A stretch of DNA of 64,000 bases from Rhodobium gokarnense. Its GTDB lineage: Bacteria > Pseudomonadota > Alphaproteobacteria > Rhizobiales > Rhodobiaceae. A model generated the notes under the pieces. The model saw only the letters and a program-made list of their open reading frames with translations. It was not told where the DNA came from and did no database searches. Positions within the stretch are counted from its first letter, which is position 1, and every line of letters begins with the position of its first letter. Below are positions 26,140 to 34,689 of this stretch, piece by piece. The translations under genes were made by a program, and so were the position numbers. The DNA is taken from positions 124,001 to 188,000 of the forward strand of contig NZ_JAOQNS010000012.1 of NCBI RefSeq assembly GCF_025961475.1, given 5' to 3'.

Positions 26140-26421
26140 ATGTCCGTTCGAGCCGCCCACGCGATGCCGACATTCTCGTCCGAAAGTCCCGTTCATGTGC
26201 TTGCGCGCGGCGAGCGCCGGCGCGGCGCGCGCGCCAGCGACTTTGCCAGGATCGCGCTCGTCGCCATCGTGTTCGCCGCGTTCTTCGCCGGGCCGGCGGC
26301 CTATGTCTCCATGGCCGACAAGGGCAACGCGCAAAAGACCTTCGCGGAGGCGCAGAGCGCCGTCTGCCAGACCTCCCAGGACCAATGCGGCGACATCGTC
26401 GGCTCCATCAAGAAACCCTGA
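26140..26421 (+). CDS. Small single-pass membrane protein
   Basis: 93 residues. Arginine-rich cytoplasmic N-terminus (RGERRRGARASDFAR), one membrane segment (about residues 37-57, IALVAIVFAAFFAGPAAYVSM) and a short outer domain with two cysteines (VCQTSQDQC), spaced as if to form a disulfide. A strong ribosome site (AGGAGG, 26126-26131) lies eight bases before the ATG. No family recognised. The upstream CtrA site suggests cell-cycle or polar-development control, which is inference. Confidence 0.82.
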   Translation: MSVRAAHAMPTFSSESPVHVLARGERRRGARASDFARIALVAIVFAAFFAGPAAYVSMADKGNAQKTFAEAQSAVCQTSQDQCGDIVGSIKKP

Positions 26422-26427
26422 CGCAAA

Positions 26428-26461
26428 ACGGAGCCCGGTGTCCCGGACGCCGTCTCTTTTT
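26428..26461 (+). terminator. Probable terminator of the small membrane protein gene
   Basis: ACGG...CCGT with an inner CCCGG/CCGG pairing at 26428-26453, followed by CTCTTTTT. The stem contains mismatches. Confidence 0.45.
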
Positions 26462-26493
26462 CCCATTGAAAATTCGATACGCCGGGGCCCCGC

Positions 26494-27009
26494 TCAGTCG
26501 TCGACCCAGTCGGAGCAGCGCGGCGCGGGCTGGTCGCCCCAGGGCATGATCGGCACGGTCGAGGTGGAGTTCTTCGGCGAGCCCTCGATCAGCTTGTCGG
26601 AATAGACCAGATAGACGAGCACGTTGCGCTTCAGGTCGCAGCCGCGCACGATGCGCATCTTCTTGAAGAACAGCGAGCGGCGCTCGCGGAACATCTCGTC
26701 GCCCTGGTCGAACTTCTCCTTGAAGGTGATCGGGCCGACCTGGCGGCAGGCGAGCGATATGTCCGAGACCTCCTCGGCAACGCCCAGCATGCCCGAGACG
26801 CCGCCCTTTTCCGGCACCGAATAGTGGCAGGCGACGCCGTCGATCAGCGGGTCGTCGAGGCCGTAGACCGCCAGCTTGTGGTCCGGCGTCAGCATCTTCC
26901 AGACCGTCGACTTCTTGAAGATCAGGTCCGGCTCGGCGGCAAGCGCGGGGGCGGCGACCGCGGCGGCGACAATGGCGGCCAGCAGTCCCTTCATCATGTG
27001 TCGAAACAT
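26494..27009 (-). CDS. creA: CreA family periplasmic protein
   Basis: 171 residues with a Sec signal peptide (residues 1-25, ending APALAA). The mature part opens EPDLIFKKSTVWKMLTPDHKLAVYGLDDP and includes GVACHYSVPEKGG and FFKKMRIVRGCDLKRNVLVYLVYSDKL, the standard CreA pattern with its cysteines. CreA is widespread in proteobacteria and of unknown function. ATG 27009 is chosen because the signal peptide starts there; the frame upstream is open but not protein-like. Ends against the small membrane protein gene. Confidence 0.9.
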   Translation of the reverse strand: MFRHMMKGLLAAIVAAAVAAPALAAEPDLIFKKSTVWKMLTPDHKLAVYGLDDPLIDGVACHYSVPEKGGVSGMLGVAEEVSDISLACRQVGPITFKEKFDQGDEMFRERRSLFFKKMRIVRGCDLKRNVLVYLVYSDKLIEGSPKNSTSTVPIMPWGDQPAPRCSDWVDD

Positions 27010-27170
27010 GGACAATCCTCTCTTGATGGAAATCACTGCAAGAAGAACCGATCGGCGCGCAACCGGTTCCCTTTTCCCGCAATTCCATATGGGACCGCCC
27101 GGTGACGTTTGCGAGACGGGGCCGTTTTTCGAGCCAAGCGACGCGTTGACGCCCCGTCCGCGCCGGTCGC

Positions 27171-28121
27171 CTAGCCCTGCAATTCGGCCCACATCTCCTG
27201 GTCGCGCTCGGCCGTCCAGATGCGCGGATGGGCGATGCCGGAGGCCTCGTCATAGGCCCTGGCGACGTTGAAGGGCAGGCAGTGCTCGTAGATGGCGTAG
27301 GAGCCGAAGCGCGGGTCCATCTCCGCCCGGCAGGCCTCGAACGCCTCCTTCAGGGTCATCTTCTTGGCCACCGCGGACGACACCGAACCGTAAAGCGCGG
27401 CGAGGAAATCGCGGGTGAGCGCGACAGCCTCATGGACCTGGTCGGACGAGGTCAGCGCATCGCCCCTGCCCGGCACCAGCGCCTTGGGGTTCATCTGGGC
27501 GAGGCGCTCCAGCGTCTTCGGCCAGTCCTGAAGGTGCGCGTCGCCGCAATAGCAGGCGGAGTGGTATTCGACGAGGTCGCCGGAGAACATGACGTCGGAA
27601 TCGGGCACCCAGGCGACGATGTCGCCCATGGTGTGGCCGCGGCCGAGATGGATCAGCCGCACCTCGCGGGTGCCGAGAAAGACCGACATGGAGGTGGCGA
27701 AGGTCGCCGTCGGCCAGGTGAGACCCGGAATGCTCTCGGCATTCTGGAAGAGGCGCGGGAAGCGGCCGAATTCGGAGTCCCAGTCCTCCTGGCCCCGCTC
27801 CACGATCAGCGAGCGGGTGAGGTCCGAGGCAATCGTCTCGGAGGCATGATAGGCGGAGGCGCCGAGTACGCGCACGGCGTGATAGTGCGACAGCACCACA
27901 TATTTGACCGGCTTGTCGGTGACCGAGCGGATCTTCTCGATCACCTTGTCCGCCATCGCCGGGGTCGCCTGGGTGTCGATGACCATGACGGAATCATCGC
28001 CAATGATGACGCCGGTGTTGGGGTCGCCCTCTGCCGTGAAGGCATAGAGGTCGCGGCCGATCTCGGTGAAGCTGACGTTCTTTTCTTCCATGTCGCCGAC
28101 GGAGGCGAAGGCTTTGGCCAT
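27171..28121 (-). CDS. MBL-fold protein lacking part of the zinc motif
   Basis: 316 residues of metallo-beta-lactamase fold. Where active members have H-x-H-x-D-H, this one reads SHYHAVRV: His79 and His81 are kept but the Asp and third His positions are Val83 and Arg84. Later landmarks remain (LGRGHTMGDIVAWVP, MFSGDLVEYHS, a histidine and aspartate expected to bind metal). It could bind one metal ion or none. Last gene of the hmgA-fah-MBL run, 49 bases after the fah stop, so it probably works in or near homogentisate breakdown, perhaps hydrolysing a thioester or lactone. The start has AAAAGGAAAAG before it. Confidence 0.88.
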   Translation of the reverse strand: MAKAFASVGDMEEKNVSFTEIGRDLYAFTAEGDPNTGVIIGDDSVMVIDTQATPAMADKVIEKIRSVTDKPVKYVVLSHYHAVRVLGASAYHASETIASDLTRSLIVERGQEDWDSEFGRFPRLFQNAESIPGLTWPTATFATSMSVFLGTREVRLIHLGRGHTMGDIVAWVPDSDVMFSGDLVEYHSACYCGDAHLQDWPKTLERLAQMNPKALVPGRGDALTSSDQVHEAVALTRDFLAALYGSVSSAVAKKMTLKEAFEACRAEMDPRFGSYAIYEHCLPFNVARAYDEASGIAHPRIWTAERDQEMWAELQG

Positions 28122-28170
28122 GGGGCTTTTCCTTTTTATGGGTATCAGGCGAGCCTGTGGCGGCTTCTGC

Positions 28171-29199
28171 CTATTCTGATCTGTTCCGGACGTACTGAAC
28201 CGCCGTCTGGTCGATGGCGCCGAAGATGCTGTTGTCCTTGTCGTCGCGCATCTCGATCCGGACACGGTCGCCGATGCGCATGAAGGGGGTCGAGGGCTTG
28301 CCGTCGGCGATGGTCTCGATCATGCGGATCTCGGCGATGCAGGAATAGCCGACGCCGCCTTCCTTGACGGGGCGTCCGGCGCCGCCGTCGACGTCGCGGT
28401 TGGACACCGTGCCCGACCCTATGACGGTGCCGGCGGCGAGCGGGCGCGTGCGGGCGGCGTGGGCGATCAGCCGCGGGAATTCGAAGGTCATGTCGACGTC
28501 GCAGCGCGGGCGCCCGAAGATCTCGCCATTGTAATCGACCCGCATCGGCAGCGTGATCTTGCCGCCGTCCCAGGCCTCGCCGAGGGCATCGGGCGTGACG
28601 GCAACGGGCGAGAAGCTTGATGAGGGCTTCGACTGGAAGAACCCAAACCCCTTGCCGAGTTCGCCCGGGATGAGGCCGCGCAGGCTGACGTCGTTGACGA
28701 GCATGATCAGCTTGATGTGGCCGGCCGCCGCCTCTTCGGAGACGCCCATCGGCACGTCGTCGGTGACGACCGCGACCTCGGCCTCGAAGTCGAGGCCCCA
28801 GGCCTCGTTGACAAGCGGGATCGCCTCGCGCGGGCCGATAAAACTGTCGGAGCCACCCTGGTACATCAGCGGGTCGGTCCAGAAGCTCTCCGGCAGCACC
28901 GCGCCGCGGGCCTGGCGGACGAGCTGGACGTGATTCACATAGGCCGAGCCGTCGGCCCACTGATAGGCGCGCGGCAGCGGCGACAGGCACGCCTCCTCGT
29001 CGAATTCCATGCCCTCGATCTGGCCGAGGAGCAGCCGGTCGGCGAGGTCCGCAAGGCCGGGCTCTGCCGCAGCCCAGTTGTCGAGGGCGGCCTGCAGGGT
29101 GCCGGCAACGGCGCCTGCGGGGGTGTAGCGGGAAAGATCGTCGGTGACGACGACGAGCTGGCCGTCGCGGGTTCCGTCTCTGAGGCTTGCGAGTTTCAT
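28171..29199 (-). CDS. Fumarylacetoacetate hydrolase family protein
   Basis: 342 residues. Its position beside homogentisate dioxygenase and maleylacetoacetate isomerase makes fumarylacetoacetase the likely function: cleavage to fumarate and acetoacetate, the last step of tyrosine/phenylalanine breakdown. Metal-binding features of the FAH fold are visible: LDFEAEVAVVTDDVP (acidic ligands), KLIMLVNDVSLRG and SGTVSNRD. The N-terminal domain is the shorter bacterial type. Cytosolic. Second gene in the minus-strand operon. Confidence 0.9.
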   Translation of the reverse strand: MKLASLRDGTRDGQLVVVTDDLSRYTPAGAVAGTLQAALDNWAAAEPGLADLADRLLLGQIEGMEFDEEACLSPLPRAYQWADGSAYVNHVQLVRQARGAVLPESFWTDPLMYQGGSDSFIGPREAIPLVNEAWGLDFEAEVAVVTDDVPMGVSEEAAAGHIKLIMLVNDVSLRGLIPGELGKGFGFFQSKPSSSFSPVAVTPDALGEAWDGGKITLPMRVDYNGEIFGRPRCDVDMTFEFPRLIAHAARTRPLAAGTVIGSGTVSNRDVDGGAGRPVKEGGVGYSCIAEIRMIETIADGKPSTPFMRIGDRVRIEMRDDKDNSIFGAIDQTAVQYVRNRSE

Positions 29200-29273
29200 C
29201 GGCTACCAATGCTGTTTCTGGATCGGGCGGAGGACACCCGCGGAATGCGCCGGGAGGGCGTTTCGTTCCGTTT

Positions 29274-30443
29274 TTACTCGGCGGCGTTGGGGCGCGCCGG
29301 GGGGCGGACCGGGCCGTCTTCGACGTTCCAGGAGCGGGCATAGTCCTTGAACTCCGTCGCCTGCGCCCCGGCACCAGGCGTCAGCGGATCGCGGGTGTCG
29401 ATCATCACCGCATATTCGTCGGTCATCGGCTTGGCCTGCTCGTACATGCGCGACAGGGCCTTGGGGTGCGGGCCGTGGGTAAAGCCGCAGGGGTGGAAGG
29501 TCATCATGCCCGGATGGATGTTGTCGCGGCTGAAGAAGTCGCCGTCATGGTAGAAGATGACCTCGTCATAGTCGTCATTGTTGTGGAAGAACGGCACCTT
29601 GAGGGCGCCCGGGTCGGTCTCGAAAGGCCGCGGCACGAAGGTGCAGATGACGAAGCGGCCGGCGACCCAGGTCGAATGGGCCGACGGCGGCAGGTGGTAG
29701 CGGTGGGACATCAGCGGGCGGATATCCGTCACGTTCAGCCGCACCACGGAAAGGTCGCCGTGCCAGCCGACGGCATCGAGCGGATTGAACGGGTAGATGA
29801 CGGTCGAGACCTCGCCCATGCGCTTGATGAGGACGTGCCACTCGTTCTCGTCCTGCTGGGCCTTGAAGGCCTCGTCGATCACAGGCGTGTCGAGGATCGC
29901 CTCGTCATAGACGGCGTGCCGGCCGACCATGCCGCGGTCGGGCGTGCGGTAGGTGGTGCCGGTGGCCTCCACGGCGAGCAGCATCACCGGCGCGTCGGGC
30001 ACGATGCGCCACATGGTGGAGCGCGGCAGCACGACGTAGTCGCCCTTGGCAAAGCGCAGATGGCCATAGTCGCAATAAAGCGAGCCACTGCCGGCGTGGA
30101 TGAAGAGAAGCTCGTCGCCGTCGCCGTTGCGCAGGAGATAGTCCATCGGCTTGGTCACCCGCCACAGCCGGATCAGCGTCGAGGCATTGGAGAGCACCGC
30201 CGGTGCGTCCCAGAGCGTCTCACCGCACTCCGTCAGCGTGTTGAGGTCGAAGGCGCGCGGGCGCAAGGGGCCCGACCAATTGGTCCAGCCGGTCGGCGCG
30301 TGGCGGTGATACATCATCGTCGCCGGGCCGAAAAAACCTTCCTTGCCGAGCTCGCGCTCGAAGGTTCCCTCCGGCAGGTCGACATGGGCCTGGCGCGACG
30401 CGGCACCCTCGATGCGCGGAAACGAGATGTAGTTGGACGACAT
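29274..30443 (-). CDS. hmgA: Homogentisate 1,2-dioxygenase (bacterial short type)
   Basis: Opens the homogentisate ring to maleylacetoacetate using Fe(II) and oxygen. 389 residues, shorter than the about 430-residue classical enzyme, so homology rather than length supports the name. The C-terminal cupin holds the iron-binding region: NNDDYDEVIFYHDGDFFS and HPGMMTFHPCGFTHGPHPKA. Start ATG 30443 (MSSNYISFPRIEG); the frame continues upstream without similarity. First gene of the operon, divergent from a MarR regulator across about 220 bases. No 4-hydroxyphenylpyruvate dioxygenase is in the window. Confidence 0.88.
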   Translation of the reverse strand: MSSNYISFPRIEGAASRQAHVDLPEGTFERELGKEGFFGPATMMYHRHAPTGWTNWSGPLRPRAFDLNTLTECGETLWDAPAVLSNASTLIRLWRVTKPMDYLLRNGDGDELLFIHAGSGSLYCDYGHLRFAKGDYVVLPRSTMWRIVPDAPVMLLAVEATGTTYRTPDRGMVGRHAVYDEAILDTPVIDEAFKAQQDENEWHVLIKRMGEVSTVIYPFNPLDAVGWHGDLSVVRLNVTDIRPLMSHRYHLPPSAHSTWVAGRFVICTFVPRPFETDPGALKVPFFHNNDDYDEVIFYHDGDFFSRDNIHPGMMTFHPCGFTHGPHPKALSRMYEQAKPMTDEYAVMIDTRDPLTPGAGAQATEFKDYARSWNVEDGPVRPPARPNAAE

Positions 30444-30662
30444 TGTTCCCTCCCTTTTGCCCTCATTGCCTGGCCCGTTGTTTCGCTGGGCCCTTGGTTC
30501 CCGCCGGTCTCTGCCGGCGCTGGCGCGCAGCCCCACAGGGCGCGGCGGCTTGACGCACCCCGATAATTAGTTTCGACTGTAACCAATGTCAATGCGCGCG
30601 GAGTTGCGCGTTTTTGCTCTGTCGCTTAGGAAACGTCCAACGACCCAAAAACGAGGCGACAC
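30444..30662. promoter_or_regulatory. Divergent promoter region between hmgA and marR
   Basis: Shared control region of the two halves of the homogentisate module. An AT-richer segment at 30562-30590 (GATAATTAGTTTCGACTGTAA) is the likely promoter/operator area for the MarR protein. No perfect palindrome was found by eye. Confidence 0.45.
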
Positions 30663-31208
30663 TTGACCAGGGGAACACGTGACGCGCCCGGCACAGGCCG
30701 GGCCGCCGACGATGGCTTGCGGCTGGAATCCTTCCTGCCCTACCGGCTGAACGTTGCCGCCGAGACCGTCAGCCTGGCGCTGTCGCGGCTCTATGCGGAG
30801 CGCTACGGCATCGGCATTCCGGAGTGGCGGGTAATCGCCACCCTCGGCCAGTACCAGACGATGACGGCCAAGGACGTCGGGCTGCACAGCCAGATGCACA
30901 AGACCAAGGTCTCGCGGGCCGTCGCCTCGCTGCTCCGCAAGGGCTTCATCGAAAAGCGCGCGAACCCGCTCGACAAGCGCGCTACCTTCCTGTCGCTGAC
31001 GGCAAAGGGCGATACGACCTATGCGGCACTGGTGCCGCTCGCCCGGGCGTTTTCCGAACGGCTTGCGGCGGAACTGCAGGCGAGCGACATTGCGGTGCTG
31101 GAAACGGCGTTGCAGCGCCTCGGCGAGACGGCGGCACGGGTCGCCGAGGAGATCGCCGGCGAAGACCGGCCGGCCTCCGGCGAGGCAAAACGCGAGGCAC
31201 GGCCATGA
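30663..31208 (+). CDS. MarR family transcriptional regulator
   Basis: 181 residues with a winged-helix domain about residues 35-130: WRVIATLGQYQTMTAKDVGLHSQMHKTKVSRAVASLLRKG is the helix-turn-helix and GFIEKRANPLDKRATFLSLTAKG the wing. The likely start is TTG 30663 with GAGGCGAC just upstream; there is no ATG before residue 66. Its stop overlaps the maiA start (ATGA). Divergence from hmgA and coupling to maiA point to control of homogentisate catabolism with a pathway intermediate as ligand; this is inferred from context. Confidence 0.9.
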   Translation: MTRGTRDAPGTGRAADDGLRLESFLPYRLNVAAETVSLALSRLYAERYGIGIPEWRVIATLGQYQTMTAKDVGLHSQMHKTKVSRAVASLLRKGFIEKRANPLDKRATFLSLTAKGDTTYAALVPLARAFSERLAAELQASDIAVLETALQRLGETAARVAEEIAGEDRPASGEAKREARP

Positions 31209-31840
31209 AGCTCTACAGCTATTACCGTTCGTCGGCGGCCTACCGGGTGCGCATCGCGCTGGCGCTGAAGGGCCTTTCCTACGACTACCGGCCGGTGCAC
31301 CTCGTCGCCGGAGGCGGCGAGCACCTGACGCCGGAATATGCCGCGATCAATCCGCAGAAGCGGGTGCCGACGCTGGAGTTGGACGACGGTACGTGCCTGA
31401 TCCAGTCGCTGGCGATCCTGGAATATCTGGACGAGCGCTATCCGGAGCCGCCGCTGCTGCCCACCGACGCCGAGACCCGGGCGAAATGCCGGGCGATAGC
31501 CGCGATCATCGGCTGCGACATCCATCCGCTCAACAACAGCTCGACCCTTGCCTATCTGAAGGGCCCGTTCGGCCAGGACCAGGACGCCGTGACGACCTGG
31601 TACGCGCACTGGGTCCACCAGGGATTTTCCGCCATCGAGCAGCTTCTCGGTGAGGCGCCCTTCTGCTTCGGCGAGGCGCCCGGCATGGCCGACCTCTATC
31701 TGGTGCCGCAGGTCTTCAATGCGCGGCGGTTCAAGGTCCCGCTCGACGCCTTTCCGAAGATCGTCGCGATCGACAAGCGCTGCGCCGACATCGAAGCCTT
31801 CAAGGCCGCCCATCCGGACGTCCAGCCCGATGCCGAGTAG
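31205..31840 (+). CDS. maiA: Maleylacetoacetate isomerase
   Basis: GST-zeta-class enzyme that isomerises maleylacetoacetate to fumarylacetoacetate with glutathione. 211 residues. The signature SSAAYRVRIAL (residues 9-19) carries the active-site serines, followed by NPQKRVPTLELDDG with the cis-proline, QSLAILEYLDE, and HPLNNSSTLAYL typical of the zeta class. Translationally coupled to the upstream marR gene. It completes hmgA-maiA-fah, the lower homogentisate pathway. Confidence 0.94.
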   Translation: MKLYSYYRSSAAYRVRIALALKGLSYDYRPVHLVAGGGEHLTPEYAAINPQKRVPTLELDDGTCLIQSLAILEYLDERYPEPPLLPTDAETRAKCRAIAAIIGCDIHPLNNSSTLAYLKGPFGQDQDAVTTWYAHWVHQGFSAIEQLLGEAPFCFGEAPGMADLYLVPQVFNARRFKVPLDAFPKIVAIDKRCADIEAFKAAHPDVQPDAE

Positions 31841-31979
31841 CCGCGGTATACGGTGCCCGTAAAGAACGGTTTACCGCGTTTTCCGCCTTTAATTGCGCGC
31901 CGGCCCCGCTGCCGGCATACTTCCCCCATCGACATTGGCCGAATTGTCCAATGGCGTGGCGTTGCCGGACGGCATGCGA

Positions 31980-32010
31980 CGGACCCTGGGGTAGGATCCG
32001 GCGCGTTTTT
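31980..32010 (+). terminator. Possible maiA terminator
   Basis: CGGA.CCT/AGG.TCCG hairpin at 31980-32000 with one mismatch, followed by GCGCGTTTTT. The remaining space 31841-32093 likely also holds the promoter of the DUF2865 gene. Confidence 0.4.
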
Positions 32011-32093
32011 GTGTCTTTCCCGACTAGGGGACGATCGCGACCGAACGGCCGCCCGTGGGTATGAAGTAACGCGTTCGGGACGGGACCCGGAAT

Positions 32094-33365
32094 ATGTCGA
32101 TCGACCGGCCACTGGCCTTTCTGCTTGCAGGCGTCGTCGCCGCAACGGCGCTCGGCGCGCTGTCGTCCGAGGCGGCGGCCCAGCGCGCCAGTTGCGCCCG
32201 GCTGGAAGCCCAGCTCGCCCGGGCGGAAGCGGCCGGCGCGCGCGGCCAGTCGCGCAAATTCGACAAGTGGAACCGGGCCGTCGGCAAGCAGCGCCAGGCG
32301 CTGAAGCGCGCGCGCTCCCAGGCACGGCGCGGCCGCTGCACCGGCAGCCTGTTCGGCCAGCCGCAGGCGGGCTGCAACGCGCTGATGGTCAAGATCGACC
32401 GCATGGAAGCCAATCTCGCCAAGCTGGAACGCGGACGCGATCGCCATGCCAGTGGCGGCGGCGGCCGCAAGACGGCGCGCATTCGCGCCAAGATGCGCCG
32501 CATCGGTTGCGGCCGGGCGGCAACGCGCGAGGCCCGTGCCGGCGACGACGGCCGCTTGCGGGTGTCCTCGTCCGAGCCACGCAGACGCGGTCTCCTCGGC
32601 CTCCTCTTCGGCGGCCAGCGGAACGAGCGCTCTTCGGCGAGGGTCCGCGCCGTGCGGCTTGAGGACGAACGGAGCGGGCGCTGGCAGGCGGGCACGGACC
32701 GGGTCACCGACCGCTGGACGTTCGAGGACGAAAACGCCGACGGCGAGTCCTTCGGCCAGCGGCGCTACCTGCCGGGGTTCTACGGCAACTACCGGACCCT
32801 CTGCGTGCGCACCTGCGACGGCTACTACTTCCCGATCAGCTTCCGCACCACCCAGGAAAAATTCGCCCGCGACCAGGCGGTCTGCGCGGCGATGTGCCCG
32901 TCGGCCGATGTCCGGCTCTATGTGCACCGCAATCCGGGCGAGGAATCGGAAGACATGATCTCGGTCGACGGCGAGCCCTACACCGAGCTGCCGACCGCCT
33001 TTGCCTATCGCGACAGCTTCAAGCCGGAATGCACCTGCGGCCAGATCACCAGCACGCTGAAGAAGATCCCGGTCCATGGCGACGGCACGGGGCTGCGCGA
33101 GATTACCCTTTCCGGCGAATCCTTCCAGGGCCCGGACGAGAGCATCTTCCGCGAAAGCCTGCCGGCGGTGAAGACCGCCCGCGTACCCGACCCGAAACTG
33201 CCTCAGGACACCGACCCGGACACGATCTTCAATCTTGAGGGCGGCTTCACGGATGTGCTGGCACAGCGCGCCGAAGAGCTGAAGGCCGGCAAAGCGGACG
33301 AGGCGGAGGCTGCCCCCGTCAAGCGGGTCCGCCAAGTCGGGACATCGTTTTTCGCCGACCAATGA
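32094..33365 (+). CDS. Exported DUF2865 family protein
   Basis: 423 residues with a signal peptide (residues 1-29, ending SEAAAQ). Then a basic coiled-coil-like section rich in Arg/Lys (about 30-190), followed by the conserved DUF2865 domain: [32 protein letters not shown] and KPECTCG, with paired cysteines. Rhizobiales periplasmic protein of unknown function. The last 47 bases overlap the 3' end of gltX on the other strand, an unusual convergent overlap. A weak acidic tail ends the protein (KADEAEAAP). Confidence 0.9.
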   Translation: MSIDRPLAFLLAGVVAATALGALSSEAAAQRASCARLEAQLARAEAAGARGQSRKFDKWNRAVGKQRQALKRARSQARRGRCTGSLFGQPQAGCNALMVKIDRMEANLAKLERGRDRHASGGGGRKTARIRAKMRRIGCGRAATREARAGDDGRLRVSSSEPRRRGLLGLLFGGQRNERSSARVRAVRLEDERSGRWQAGTDRVTDRWTFEDENADGESFGQRRYLPGFYGNYRTLCVRTCDGYYFPISFRTTQEKFARDQAVCAAMCPSADVRLYVHRNPGEESEDMISVDGEPYTELPTAFAYRDSFKPECTCGQITSTLKKIPVHGDGTGLREITLSGESFQGPDESIFRESLPAVKTARVPDPKLPQDTDPDTIFNLEGGFTDVLAQRAEELKAGKADEAEAAPVKRVRQVGTSFFADQ

Positions 33366-34689
33366 GCGGCAAGAGCCGGGCAAGCTCCGGGCCGTGATCG
33401 AGGCCGGTGAGCGCCAGCCGCAGCGGCATGAAAAGCGGCTTGCCCTTGCGTCCGGTTTTTTCTTTCAGTGCCGACGTCCATTGCTTCCAGGTCGTCTCGT
33501 CCCACGGCTCTTCCGGCAGCAGGTCCAGCGCGTCGCTCAGGAACGGGTGATCCTCTTCGGCGACGACCGGATCGATGCCGCCATCCACCACCTGCCGCCA
33601 GTCCGCAACATCTGAAAAGACCTCCAGATTGCCGCGCACCGCGTCCCAGAAGGGTTCGCCTTCGGTGATGCCGAGAATGGCGAGCCGGTCGGAGACCTCC
33701 GCATAGTCGAGGCCGTGCAGCATGCGGGCGTTGAGGCTTTTCAGCTCCTCCGGATCGAAGCGGGCCGGCGCCCGCGAGATGCCGTCCAGGTCGAAGATGC
33801 CGGCAAGCTCGTCGAGGGATGCCACCGGAGCAACCGCATGGGAGGTGCCGATGAGGACGGCGTGGGCGGCGACCGCCAGCGGCTCGTAGCCGGCCTCGCG
33901 GAGCGCGCCGATGGAGAGGGAGCCGAGGCGCTTCGACAGCCCCTCCCCGCTTGCCGTCGTGAGCAAATTGTGGTGGCCGAAGCGCGGCGGGGTCGCGCCC
34001 AGCGCCTCGAACAGGCAGAGCTGCACCGCCGTGTTGGTGATGTGGTCGTCGCCGCGCAGGACCTCCGTCACGCCGCAGTCGATGTCGTCGACGATGGAGG
34101 GCAGCGTGTAGAGATAGCTGCCGTCCTCGCGGATCAGCACCGGGTCGGAGAGCGAGCCGATGTCGACGCTCTGGGGACCGCGGCAGAGATCGTCCCAGGC
34201 AATGTCCCGGCGGGCGATCTCGGCCGGATCGCCGTCGTAGTTCGGTAAGAGGAAGCGCCAGTGGGGCTTGCGCCCCTCCGCTTCCAGCGCCGCCTTTTCG
34301 GCGTCCGTCAGCTTCAGGGCGGCGCGGTCATAGACCGGCGGCTTGCCCTGCGCCCGGCGCAGGCGCCGGCGGCGCTCAAGCTCCTCCGGCGTCTCGTAGC
34401 AGGGATAGATGAGGCCCGCCGCCTTCAGCTTTTCCGCGGCGGCGTCATAGGTGGCAAGCCGCTCGGACTGGCGGATGGTCCGGTGCGGCGCGATGCCGAG
34501 CCAGCGCAGGTCCGTCTCGATCGCCTCGGCGAATTCGGGCCGGGAGCGCTCCTTGTCGGTGTCGTCGAAGCGCAGGAGGAAGGTGCCGTTGGTCCTGACC
34601 GCCTCCAGCCAGTTGATGAGGGCGGTGCGGGCATTGCCGATATGGATATGGCCGGTCGGCGACGGCGCGAAGCGGACGGTAGCGCTCAT
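33319..34689 (-). CDS. gltX: Glutamyl-tRNA synthetase
   Basis: Class I synthetase, 456 residues. HIGH motif as HIGN (16-19) in [17 protein letters not shown]; the KMSKS loop reads EGLSKRLGS, normal for GluRS. This is the shorter of the two GltX types usual in Rhizobiales. With gatB present it is presumably non-discriminating, or the partner that charges tRNA-Gln with glutamate. Its start overlaps the nadE stop (ATGA), so nadE-gltX are coupled, and its end overlaps DUF2865 by 47 bases. Confidence 0.95.
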   Translation of the reverse strand: MSATVRFAPSPTGHIHIGNARTALINWLEAVRTNGTFLLRFDDTDKERSRPEFAEAIETDLRWLGIAPHRTIRQSERLATYDAAAEKLKAAGLIYPCYETPEELERRRRLRRAQGKPPVYDRAALKLTDAEKAALEAEGRKPHWRFLLPNYDGDPAEIARRDIAWDDLCRGPQSVDIGSLSDPVLIREDGSYLYTLPSIVDDIDCGVTEVLRGDDHITNTAVQLCLFEALGATPPRFGHHNLLTTASGEGLSKRLGSLSIGALREAGYEPLAVAAHAVLIGTSHAVAPVASLDELAGIFDLDGISRAPARFDPEELKSLNARMLHGLDYAEVSDRLAILGITEGEPFWDAVRGNLEVFSDVADWRQVVDGGIDPVVAEEDHPFLSDALDLLPEEPWDETTWKQWTSALKEKTGRKGKPLFMPLRLALTGLDHGPELARLLPLIGRRKTMSRLGGPA

